A stretch of 31,649 nucleotides of DNA from a bacterium (GTDB lineage: Bacteria > JAMCPX01): assembly GCA_021792615.1 (NCBI GenBank), contig JAJYUJ010000032.1, forward strand, positions 1 through 31,649, in the 5' to 3' direction. Below are positions 1 through 7,148 of the stretch, in pieces. The notes beneath the pieces are model-generated. The model was not told the DNA's origin and did not search any database. It worked only from the letters and a program-made list of their open reading frames with translations. Made by a program: the position numbers and the translations under genes. Each line of letters opens with the position of its first letter. The stretch's first letter is position 1.

Positions 1-360
1 GCCTTCCAGATGGAACCTGTGCAGGAAGCGGTGGAAGACCGGGGCTAGCAGCAAGCCTGCAGCTACCAGAAAGATGATACCGGAAAAGAGTGCATAGCAA
101 CCTGCGAATAGTTTGCCTGAAGTGGTATGGATTGCGTTTACCGGCCCCATGCCGCCGAGTATCATCGAGGCGTTCAGGAACGAATCGATCCATCCGAGGT
201 GCCCGGTGACATGATATCCCAGTATCCCGATGGACAGGGCACCCCCGGTAACAAATAGTGCCAGTATACCGCTCCGCAGGAGGCGTATTGCAAATACACC
301 CAAAGGCGCTATGGGATCGGTCTTATGCTCATATTTTGGAAGCAGGCGCAGCTTTTTCAT
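1..360 (-). CDS. Small two-helix membrane protein, 3' end cut by window edge
   Basis: The minus strand reads open from the ATG at 360-358 to the left edge, giving 120 codons with no stop, so the C-terminus lies outside the window. The protein starts MKKLRLLPKYEHKTDPIAPL. It has two hydrophobic segments, about residues 29-50 and 84-108. Between them is a polar loop rich in Gly-Gly-Met-Gly-Pro, and a His-rich stretch (HRFLHRFHLEG) follows the second helix. An upstream in-frame stop supports the ATG; the ribosome site is weak. The two-helix layout resembles small bacterial membrane proteins sometimes labelled ion-channel-like, but I see no selectivity-filter motif and assign no function. Confidence 0.75.
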   Translation of the reverse strand, partial: MKKLRLLPKYEHKTDPIAPLGVFAIRLLRSGILALFVTGGALSIGILGYHVTGHLGWIDSFLNASMILGGMGPVNAIHTTSGKLFAGCYALFSGIIFLVAAGLLLAPVFHRFLHRFHLEG

Positions 361-459
361 GATTTTAGTGCTTCATGTCCATATCAATAAACCTTCGCCC
401 TTCTCCCCGCATTGGTAGTTCCTCAGCGGCGACCGGACTAATCGGTCCCCAAAACTGTT

Positions 460-2250
460 CTATGCATTGTAAAGCCCATCGATAATCGCCTTATATTTCT
501 TCTCTACAGCATTCCTTTTAACCTTGATTGTCGGGGTCAGCTCCCCTGTTTCCTGGGAGAAAAGCTGCGGGATCAAAGCAAACTTCTTTATGGTCTCATA
601 TTTTGCAAACCCGCTGTTCACCTCGTTCAACGCGGCTTCAATAAGCTCTTTCACCCTCGGCTGCTCGATGAGGTCCTTCTCATTGGTATAGGGAATACCT
701 TCTCTTTTTGCCACATCTTTAAGTACCTCGAATGACGGCACTATCAATGCCACGCAGTAAGGTCTTTTATCACCGATCATAACCGCTTCCTCTATGTACA
801 TATTCATCTTCAGTTTATTCTCGATCGGCTGGGGCGCTATGTTTTTGCCCCCCGCTGTTACAATAAGGTCCTTTTTTCTGTCCGTGATATGCAGGTAGCC
901 TTCTTTATCGATAAAACCGATATCGCCTGAAGAAAGCCATCCGTCTTTATCAAGTACTTCTTTCGTGGCTTCGGGCTTTTTATAATAGCCCTTCATCACG
1001 TTATCGCCTTTCAATAAGATTTCGCCGTCAGGGGCTATTTTCAACTGGTATCCTTTGAATGGTTTCCCGACCGTTCCAAACTTCACTTTCTTCGGAGGAT
1101 TCGCCATAAAAATTGCGGATGTCTCGGTGAGCCCGTACCCTTCAACGATCTTGATCCCGAGGGCAAAGAAGAACTCACCCAGCTCTTTTGAAAGCGGTGC
1201 ACCGCCCGATATCGCGAACTTGAGCCTTCCACCCACAGCCTCTTTAATCTTCTTGAAGACTAGTATGCCGGCAAGTTTGTATTTCAATGACAGGAAGAAC
1301 GGCAGCGGCTTATTTTCCATCAGGTACGGGGCAGCGGCACTACCCACGGATACTGCCCAGTAAAAGATTTTCTTTTTCATCGGCTTGTCCGCCTCGACCT
1401 GGGAGATGATCTTTCCGTATACCTTCTCATACACGCGCGGTACGGACACAAACATCGTGGGTTTTATTTCTCTCAGATTGTCGGCTACCTTATCGATGCT
1501 CTCTGCTATGGCCTGGACGCCCTTTGCGTGATACAGCGGAACATAGAAATCTGCGATCCGTGCATACCCATGGCTCAAAGGGAGAAACGAGAGCATTACC
1601 TCATCCGTCAGTTCATCCTTGAATGAATCGTATGCAGTATCGGTAATCGATAACAGATTGCTCTGCGTCAGCATGGCGCCCTTGGGATCGCCGGTCGTTC
1701 CTGAGGTATAAATAATCGTTGCAAGATCCCCGGATTTTATATCCTTCAATCTTTTTTCCAGCTCTTGTTGCAAACCAGATGCCTTACCTGAAGCGAGCAC
1801 ATCAGGAAACCAAAGCACATCCGGCGCATTGTCCAGCTTATCGAATGATATGATATGCCTCAGGTTCGGCATATTCTTCTTTTCCGCTTTCACTTTGGCA
1901 TACTGTTTGTCAGTCGAGATAATTATATCGACAGCATCACTATTGTTGACGATATATGCCACCTGGTCCGGAGTATTCGTGGCATAAATGGGCACCGTTA
2001 CAGCACCGGTACTTTGTATGCCGATATCACTCACGTACCATTCGTTCCGGTTTTCCGATAAAATGCATACCTTTTCCTGCGGTTTGATCCCAAGCTTTAT
2101 CAAGCCCAAGGCAAGCGATTCCGTGGCATCTTTGTTTTGATCCCAGGTGATGTCAACCCATGTACCCTCTTTCTTATGCCGAATAAGAACTTTGCCCTTG
2201 TTTCTTTCCGCTTGTTTGTAATACATATCGGGAATAGATCTATACTCCAT
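460..2250 (-). CDS. Long-chain fatty-acid--CoA ligase (AMP-forming)
   Basis: This 596-residue protein is of usual length for the long-chain acyl-CoA synthetase branch of the ANL superfamily. These enzymes activate fatty acids with ATP to acyl-AMP and then to acyl-CoA at the membrane. The sequence shows the P-loop-like IYTSGTTGDPKGAM (about residue 180), the adenine-binding GYGLTETSA (about 370), and the hinge segment with SGDIGFIDKEGYLHITDRKKD followed by GGKNIAP (about 440-470). The C-terminal lid carries the expected late lysine in the PTIKVKRN segment. A strong ribosome site (AAGGAGG) sits 8 bases before the ATG. The gene is transcribed away from the ROK gene and shares a roughly 140-base intergenic region with it. 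The substrate chain length cannot be read from sequence alone. Together with the thiolase at 12108 it suggests fatty-acid activation and breakdown or recycling. Confidence 0.95.
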   Translation of the reverse strand: MEYRSIPDMYYKQAERNKGKVLIRHKKEGTWVDITWDQNKDATESLALGLIKLGIKPQEKVCILSENRNEWYVSDIGIQSTGAVTVPIYATNTPDQVAYIVNNSDAVDIIISTDKQYAKVKAEKKNMPNLRHIISFDKLDNAPDVLWFPDVLASGKASGLQQELEKRLKDIKSGDLATIIYTSGTTGDPKGAMLTQSNLLSITDTAYDSFKDELTDEVMLSFLPLSHGYARIADFYVPLYHAKGVQAIAESIDKVADNLREIKPTMFVSVPRVYEKVYGKIISQVEADKPMKKKIFYWAVSVGSAAAPYLMENKPLPFFLSLKYKLAGILVFKKIKEAVGGRLKFAISGGAPLSKELGEFFFALGIKIVEGYGLTETSAIFMANPPKKVKFGTVGKPFKGYQLKIAPDGEILLKGDNVMKGYYKKPEATKEVLDKDGWLSSGDIGFIDKEGYLHITDRKKDLIVTAGGKNIAPQPIENKLKMNMYIEEAVMIGDKRPYCVALIVPSFEVLKDVAKREGIPYTNEKDLIEQPRVKELIEAALNEVNSGFAKYETIKKFALIPQLFSQETGELTPTIKVKRNAVEKKYKAIIDGLYNA

Positions 2251-2302
2251 ACACTATCCTCCTTAAAAAATTTATTTATCGCAGTTTTACTTTCATTGTT
2301 AC

Positions 2303-2330
2303 GATATAACTGTTCAATGTTTGATGTCAA
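2303..2330 (-). promoter_or_regulatory. Probable sigma70 promoter of the acyl-CoA ligase gene
   Basis: On the minus strand a perfect TTGACA (2330-2325) is followed after 16 bases by TATATC (2308-2303). The start codon of the acyl-CoA ligase is about 50 bases further on, with a good ribosome site between. Confidence 0.5.
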
Positions 2331-2391
2331 TGATTCATAAATCAAATAATAATATCTTGCAAAATAAATTTGTTTGTATAAGTATTATTCT

Positions 2392-3369
2392 ATGACGAAC
2401 TTTTTTACCGGCATTGAAATAACAAAAAGGCATGTAAATTTCTTTTTGGCCGACAGCTCATACAGGATCAAGGGTACCCATAGACTATCGCTACCCGCAC
2501 ATATGCATGCTGCCAAATTCATAGAGGAACTGGAAAACGGATTTTACGAAACGATGAAAAGGTCATCCGTTCCGGCAGACAGGGTGGCTGCCATAAGCGT
2601 CAGTGTGCCGGGTACATTAAACCACAAAAGCGGGACCGTTATCAATTCTACAGTCATGCCGTGGCTGCAGGGATTGAATATCAAGGAAGAGCTCGGGACA
2701 AGATTGAAGAAGTTGATAATACCGGATACCGAGGCGAATGTAAGGACATTTATAGAACATAAGCTCGGTAGTGCCGCCCGGTACAATAATTTTATACAGA
2801 TACTTCTGCTGGAGTCATGGATAAGTGCCGGCATCTACATAAACAACAGCCTTTTAAGAAGCAAGCACGGATCTGCCCATGAGCTCGGGCATGTTATCGT
2901 TGAACCGCATGGCAGGAAATGCAGCTGTTCACAAAGAGGATGCCTGGAAGAATATGCCTCCTCCGATGCTGTAATACGGTATTACTTAAAACACAGGAAG
3001 CATGCATCAAAGAGCACGGTTGTTCTGAACGATCTGTTGCGGTTGGCCGGGAGCTCGGACTTTGCCGCTCTTAATGCATTCTACAAAATGGGTAATTATC
3101 TTGGCATTGCCCTGATCAATATCATAAACATCGTAAAGCCCGATGCTGTCATATTTTCCGGTGACTTCAGCAAGGGATTGAATTTTTTTCTTCCCGCAGT
3201 CAAATCGACGATCGATTTCCGCTCCTTCTATGATTCCGCAAACAACATAGCATACCAGAAGAGCACCCTGGGCAACGATGCGGTCAAACTCGGACTTGTC
3301 CATCTTGCGAAAGACACCTATACAAACGCATACAATCTTAAGGTGTGTGATGATATATTCATTATATAA
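2392..3369 (+). CDS. ROK-family protein, kinase site degenerate and no HTH
   Basis: This 325-residue protein belongs to the ROK family (sugar kinases and NagC/Mlc-type repressors). The clearest mark is the zinc site GH-x11-C-x-C-x4-C around residues 166-184, reading ELGHV...CSCSQRGCLEEYAS. The phosphate-binding loop, normally D-x-G-G-T near the N-terminus, reads GIEITKRH and has lost the glycines and the Asp. The catalytic NDAN motif reads TEAN (about 113-116), so Asp is replaced by Glu. No winged-helix DNA-binding segment precedes the domain. The protein is therefore probably a sugar-binding or regulatory ROK homologue without kinase activity, but this is inference. The ATG at 2392 is preferred to the in-frame TTG at 2374 because homology begins just after it. 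Neither start has a clear ribosome site. The secreted protein at 3415 follows after 45 bases. Confidence 0.85.
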   Translation: MTNFFTGIEITKRHVNFFLADSSYRIKGTHRLSLPAHMHAAKFIEELENGFYETMKRSSVPADRVAAISVSVPGTLNHKSGTVINSTVMPWLQGLNIKEELGTRLKKLIIPDTEANVRTFIEHKLGSAARYNNFIQILLLESWISAGIYINNSLLRSKHGSAHELGHVIVEPHGRKCSCSQRGCLEEYASSDAVIRYYLKHRKHASKSTVVLNDLLRLAGSSDFAALNAFYKMGNYLGIALINIINIVKPDAVIFSGDFSKGLNFFLPAVKSTIDFRSFYDSANNIAYQKSTLGNDAVKLGLVHLAKDTYTNAYNLKVCDDIFII

Positions 3370-3414
3370 AATTTGCAGCAATCTTTTCAAATATTCTTTA
3401 ATGTTGGAGGTACG

Positions 3415-4203
3415 ATGAAAAAAATAGTTTTTGGAACAATCCTCGTGATAACGCTTATGTTCTCTCTGTCCACACACGTCTATGCTAATAAAGACATCAC
3501 ATTCCCGATCCTTTCGAACTATCTGTTGTCCCAGGATGAGTTCAAAAGCCTCTCGGAAGAACTTGGTTTGGCGTTAAGCTATAACATGCTCGGTCCTTCC
3601 AGCAATCTCGGACTCACCGGATTTGAGATTGGAGGGGCTGTAAGCTTTGCGGATATAAACCAGAATGCATCCTATTGGCAAAAGGTGACCGCGGATCACA
3701 ACCCGCCGGATTTTCTTGTCATACCGAGACTGCTCGTCAGAAAAGGACTGCCCTGGGGAATCGACATCGGTGCTTCATATTTACAGATACCGAATACCAA
3801 TGTTTCTCTTATCGGTGGAGAGGTGAAGGTTGCTTTGCTCAAGGATGGCATAGCAACACCTGCAATCGGTTTGCGAGGTGCATATTCTTCTTTAATGGGG
3901 GTGCCCCATCTCGGCATGCAGGTTATCGATGCATCACTCGGCATCAGTAAGAAATTGTTTATCTTTGAACCGTATGCAGGCGTTTCAGAGGTTTTCATCT
4001 TGAGCAAGCCGAGCGGCATTCCAAGTTCGCAAATCAATATAACCCTGCCCTCTTCACAATGGGTTTATTTAAAAGAGGCGGACGTATCCGAACTAAAAGG
4101 TACGGTTGGGTTGCAGCTTGATCTGACTTTTGCTCGTTTTGCCATTGAGGCCGCATTTGCAAAGATACCGGTTTACAGTGTTAAATTAACCTTCGGGCTC
4201 TAA
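3415..4203 (+). CDS. Secreted, probable outer-membrane beta-barrel protein
   Basis: The ATG at 3415 lies 5 bases after GGAGG and gives 262 residues, starting with a clear signal peptide (MKKIVFGTILVITLMFSLS..., cleavage near HVYA-NK). An in-frame start at 3373 would add 14 unrelated residues and has no ribosome site. The mature part alternates short amphipathic strands rich in Gly, Ser and aromatics (for example the IDIGASYL and VKLTFGL stretches) and ends in an aliphatic, aromatic-poor strand. This suggests a small beta-barrel in the outer membrane. I do not recognise a named family. It is co-directional with the ROK gene and close behind it, so the two may be co-transcribed, possibly linking a sugar sensor to a surface protein. 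That link is speculative. Confidence 0.75.
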   Translation: MKKIVFGTILVITLMFSLSTHVYANKDITFPILSNYLLSQDEFKSLSEELGLALSYNMLGPSSNLGLTGFEIGGAVSFADINQNASYWQKVTADHNPPDFLVIPRLLVRKGLPWGIDIGASYLQIPNTNVSLIGGEVKVALLKDGIATPAIGLRGAYSSLMGVPHLGMQVIDASLGISKKLFIFEPYAGVSEVFILSKPSGIPSSQINITLPSSQWVYLKEADVSELKGTVGLQLDLTFARFAIEAAFAKIPVYSVKLTFGL

Positions 4204-4323
4204 GAAAATCATAATACAAAGAAAAAGACGAGGTTATAAACCACGCCTTCGCAACAGGATGTGAGTCTAAGGCTCTTAACACCTTTATAACTCCACTGGC
4301 TTACATTGGCCGTCGTGCTAACG

Positions 4324-4362
4324 AAAAAGCAGAGTTCCACGGATATGCCCGTGGAACTCTGC
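4324..4362 (-). terminator. Strong intrinsic terminator of the DUF2914 gene
   Basis: A perfect 14-bp stem (GCAGAGTTCCACGG at 4329-4342 with its complement at 4349-4362, 6-base loop) lies 6 bases beyond the minus-strand stop at 4369. On the minus strand it is followed by five Ts (4328-4324). Confidence 0.9.
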
Positions 4363-4368
4363 AGGGGT

Positions 4369-4827
4369 TTACTCCACCTTGAACTGAGATGTTTTTACCG
4401 TATTGCCGTTTGCATCCTTGATCTCTACAGCCCAATCTCCCTTCATTCCGCTCACGGTCTTACTGGCAAAAGTTCTCCATCTCACGCTCTTATTTAAGGG
4501 CACTTCAAATTTGGAGACTTCTTTCTGATTGTACATCCATACAAATGTCACCTGCGTATCTTCGGTAATCTTCGTCGCATCAAGAAAAGCATAGACCTTT
4601 TGGGTGCCTGCAGAAAAAGTCTGCGCTGCCCCGACCGGTGCCCTGTTATCCACACTTGCACACACGACCAGTTCTTTCACTTGGAAGGGTGTACCCGCCT
4701 GAACAGGTGCTTGATTGGTTGTCTGGGTTTGATTGGTTGTCTGAGTCGTGCCTTCCTCCGAGTTCGCCTGACCGCACATAAATACAAACGCTGCCACGGA
4801 AACGAATACTAAGACCTTTTTGTTCAT
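4369..4827 (-). CDS. Secreted DUF2914-domain protein
   Basis: This 152-residue protein has an N-terminal signal peptide (MNKKVLVFVSVAAFVFMCGQANS). A short low-complexity linker of repeated TTNQTQ/TTNQAP units (about 27-42) is followed by a domain matching DUF2914, roughly residues 48-152. The recognisable features are ELVVCASVDNRAPVG, then VYAFLDATKI, TFVWMYNQKEV, RWRTFASKTV and WAVEIKDANGN. This domain is found in secreted or membrane-anchored proteins of proteobacteria and has no established biochemical role. A cysteine at residue 18 within the signal could suggest a lipoprotein, but the surrounding residues are not a good lipobox. A strong ribosome site (AAGGAGGG) lies 6 bases before the ATG. 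It is flanked by terminator hairpins on both sides and so is probably monocistronic. Confidence 0.85.
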   Translation of the reverse strand: MNKKVLVFVSVAAFVFMCGQANSEEGTTQTTNQTQTTNQAPVQAGTPFQVKELVVCASVDNRAPVGAAQTFSAGTQKVYAFLDATKITEDTQVTFVWMYNQKEVSKFEVPLNKSVRWRTFASKTVSGMKGDWAVEIKDANGNTVKTSQFKVE

Positions 4828-4903
4828 ACCATTCCCTCCTTTTATGGGTTTTATTATTACAGGCCCGTACCATTACCTGTACTATCCATAGCACAAACAT
4901 TAA

Positions 4904-4945
4904 TGCAGGGCAACAGAGGATGCCTCTGTGTGCGGCAGCCCTGCA
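4904..4945 (-). terminator. Hairpin after the HAD/App1-like gene
   Basis: Two nested stems, TGCAGGGC/GCCCTGCA (4904-4911 with 4938-4945) and ACAGAGG/CCTCTGT (4913-4919 with 4923-4929), form one long imperfect hairpin just past the minus-strand stop at 4958. The following T-tract is poor, so termination strength is uncertain. Confidence 0.55.
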
Positions 4946-4957
4946 TAAGGGTTAAGT

Positions 4958-5989
4958 CTATTGCAGGATTCTGTCGATCATAGACTTCTTCTGTTTTGTT
5001 TCTTTCCGGTGTTCTTCTGAATAAAGTTTTACATAATCTACCGGTTTGAGGGAATCTATTGCTATAGTTTTTTTTATGTCCTTGATACCGTCAAGATGCG
5101 TCATGAGTTTTTCATAAAAGCCTTCGGGTAGCGGGATAATCTTCTCGTTGAGGTTCTGCTTGATGCCCTCAACGATTCTGATGGATTGCGAGTTGTGTAC
5201 AACACCCCTTCTCACGAGGTCCTGAAACGAATTGCCAAGGACAACGGGCGAGTAATGGGCTTCGAAAACAAGGTCCAGAATGATTCTGGTCAGTGATGTT
5301 AAGGTTATCAGGTTTTCTGCAGACAGGACAAGCGCGGCCTGGAAATAATTGTATATGGGCACAAGCCTGCTGCCGTAAAGCTCAAAACGCCTGGTCGGTG
5401 TTTTTTTGTCGAGATAGATAAAAATTTTGCTTACGACATCATTGTGCTTGAGCCGGTCGAGTATTGATGATATCTTTTTTTTATGGCTTGAAGGTACATG
5501 ACAAAACTCAATGATCTTCAGGACAGTTTCCTTTTTGACCATACCGGCCAGTATGTCCGCATACAATGAATAAACATATGCATCCGATTCAGCGTCATCA
5601 CCAAACAATACCTCTTCAGAGCCTTGACCTCGCTTGAGGTTGTCTTCGAGCAGGATCGGCAACTTATATCCGATTTGTTCTCTGAGAGCATGGAACCGCC
5701 CGAGGAGCAGGTTCTGCAGATTCGGTTTCAGGGTAAGCTCTTTCCAGCGAATCCCGTCGATGATCAGTTTTTTTTCGAGCACCTTGCGCATCTGCAAAGG
5801 ACTGCCGGATATGAAATATATTTCGTTATCCTCGTTTTTCTGGAGTTCTTTCAACAGGGCAGGAGCACCCGGAACACTCTTTTTCTCCTCCGCCTTCTCC
5901 AGAAAGGCACGCCATAAACCTTTCAGTGTTTCAAATTCCGTTTTGAGGTAGGTTTTATCGAGATCCCATCTGTAGATGACTTGTTTCAT
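4958..5989 (-). CDS. HAD-superfamily phosphatase-like protein (App1/DUF2183-like)
   Basis: This 343-residue protein is of unknown specificity. Its N-terminal half has haloacid dehalogenase hallmarks. Motif I is WDLDKTYL (Asp9 and Asp11), motif II is the Ser of FISGSPLQM (about 61-63), a lysine lies in the TLKPN segment (about 88), and motif IV is GDDAESD (130-136). The spacing and the ISGSP motif resemble the App1-type phosphatidate phosphatase catalytic domain rather than sugar-phosphate HADs. The C-terminal half (about 150-343) is mostly helical and Lys-rich and not recognised. The start lies 5 bases past the plsX stop, so the two genes are translationally close. Placement behind plsX, which makes acyl-phosphate for phospholipid synthesis, suggests a lipid-phosphate role. 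That is inference; the motifs are what is seen. Confidence 0.7.
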   Translation of the reverse strand: MKQVIYRWDLDKTYLKTEFETLKGLWRAFLEKAEEKKSVPGAPALLKELQKNEDNEIYFISGSPLQMRKVLEKKLIIDGIRWKELTLKPNLQNLLLGRFHALREQIGYKLPILLEDNLKRGQGSEEVLFGDDAESDAYVYSLYADILAGMVKKETVLKIIEFCHVPSSHKKKISSILDRLKHNDVVSKIFIYLDKKTPTRRFELYGSRLVPIYNYFQAALVLSAENLITLTSLTRIILDLVFEAHYSPVVLGNSFQDLVRRGVVHNSQSIRIVEGIKQNLNEKIIPLPEGFYEKLMTHLDGIKDIKKTIAIDSLKPVDYVKLYSEEHRKETKQKKSMIDRILQ

Positions 5990-5994
5990 GGCAC

Positions 5995-7020
5995 TCAGTC
6001 GAAAGAAAAATCTTTAATCGATGAAGAAATCTCCTGTATCAAACCCCCACGAACTGCCTTCGCAGCCACCTTTATCGCATTGGATGTGGCTTTTGCCTTT
6101 GATCTTCCGTGCGCCTTTATAAAAAGATTTTCGAACCCGAGCAGAGGTGCACCGCCGTATTGCTCCCAGTCCGTTATGCCTTTCAACTGGTAAATAGCTC
6201 CCTTGAGCATGAACAACCCTATCTTCCACGCGAATTTCTTTTTATATGCATATCGGGCAAGCCCCATCACTGTTTCCGATACGCCTTCAAGCATCTTTAA
6301 AACTATATTACCGGTAAACCCGCTGCAAACAACAACGTCCGCCGTACCCTTGGGAATGTCAATGCCCTCGATGTTTCCTATGAAGTTTATCTTGGAATAC
6401 TGTTTGAGCAACTTGTAGGCCTCGAGCATCTCGGCACTACCCTTGATTTCTTCGGTACCGTTCGAAAGTATGGCAACCCTTGGCTTTGAGTTTTTACTGA
6501 TGCGGGATGCATAGGAACTGCCCATGATCGCAAAAGACACAAGGTCCTTTGCTGTTACATTTACCGTGGCACCCACATCCAGTATCAAAGAAAACGGGTC
6601 ATTCTTTTCACCGCGTCGTATCTCCGTGGGATAGACCGATGCAAGCGCGGCCTTTTGTATGCCCGGGATCTTCGTGAAGGTCCTTGCGCAGGTCAGAATG
6701 CATGCACCCGTATTGCCGGCACTTACCAGAGCGTCTGCTTTGCCGTCCCTGACCAGCTGCGCAGCAACAAGTATCGAAGCTTTGGGCTTTTTTTCAAGTG
6801 CTTCTTTGGGGTGTTCGTCCATACCGACAAACTGGTTCGTATGGTATACCGAGAGGTTTTCTGGGTTGTGTTTCAATTCCTTGAGTGTATCGGTAATCTT
6901 TTTTTCGTCTCCGACAAGGATAACATTTATATCCGTATCCAGGCTGATCCATGCCGCCCCTCTTACAACATCGCCGGGTGCAAAATCTCCACCCATTGCA
7001 TCGAATGCTATTGTCGTCAT
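5995..7020 (-). CDS. plsX: Phosphate acyltransferase PlsX
   Basis: PlsX converts acyl-ACP and phosphate into acyl-phosphate, the acyl donor for PlsY in phosphatidic-acid synthesis. The protein opens with the family hallmark TIAFDAMGGDFAP. It also contains SAGNTGA (about 95-101), LDVGATVN, SNGTEEIKG and the VVCSGFTGNIVLKMLEG segment. Length from this ATG is 341 residues, as usual for the family. Upstream in-frame codons reach 7086, but homology starts at MTTIAFDAMGGD, so 7020 is preferred. There is no ribosome site; promoter-like hexamers sit 8 bases upstream. Unlike the common rpmF-plsX-fabH arrangement, neither rpmF nor fabH is beside it; priA lies upstream and a HAD-like gene downstream. 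Confidence 0.97.
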   Translation of the reverse strand: MTTIAFDAMGGDFAPGDVVRGAAWISLDTDINVILVGDEKKITDTLKELKHNPENLSVYHTNQFVGMDEHPKEALEKKPKASILVAAQLVRDGKADALVSAGNTGACILTCARTFTKIPGIQKAALASVYPTEIRRGEKNDPFSLILDVGATVNVTAKDLVSFAIMGSSYASRISKNSKPRVAILSNGTEEIKGSAEMLEAYKLLKQYSKINFIGNIEGIDIPKGTADVVVCSGFTGNIVLKMLEGVSETVMGLARYAYKKKFAWKIGLFMLKGAIYQLKGITDWEQYGGAPLLGFENLFIKAHGRSKAKATSNAIKVAAKAVRGGLIQEISSSIKDFSFD

Positions 7021-7028
7021 AATTTTAT

Positions 7029-7057
7029 ATATTACTATATTCGTCTTAAAAAGGCAA
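7029..7057 (-). promoter_or_regulatory. plsX: Probable promoter abutting the plsX start
   Basis: On the minus strand TTGCCT (7057-7052), a 17-base spacer and TAATAT (7034-7029) are followed by only 8 bases before the plsX ATG. A start site 6-8 bases after the -10 would give an essentially leaderless message, which fits the absence of a ribosome site. Confidence 0.5.
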
Positions 7058-7148
7058 CACTCACCTATCGCAATCCGGTTTACCAAAAAAATAACTCTGG
7101 AAAATAAGTAAATTTATGTAATGAGTAATCTTCTCTGCCGTGTCAGGG

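Noticed and set aside
4233-4291. GTTATAAA/TTTATAAC inverted repeat considered as an integron attC-like site
   Set aside because: The 8-bp arms are AT-rich and the expected inner conserved boxes are missing; no integrase or cassette array is nearby.
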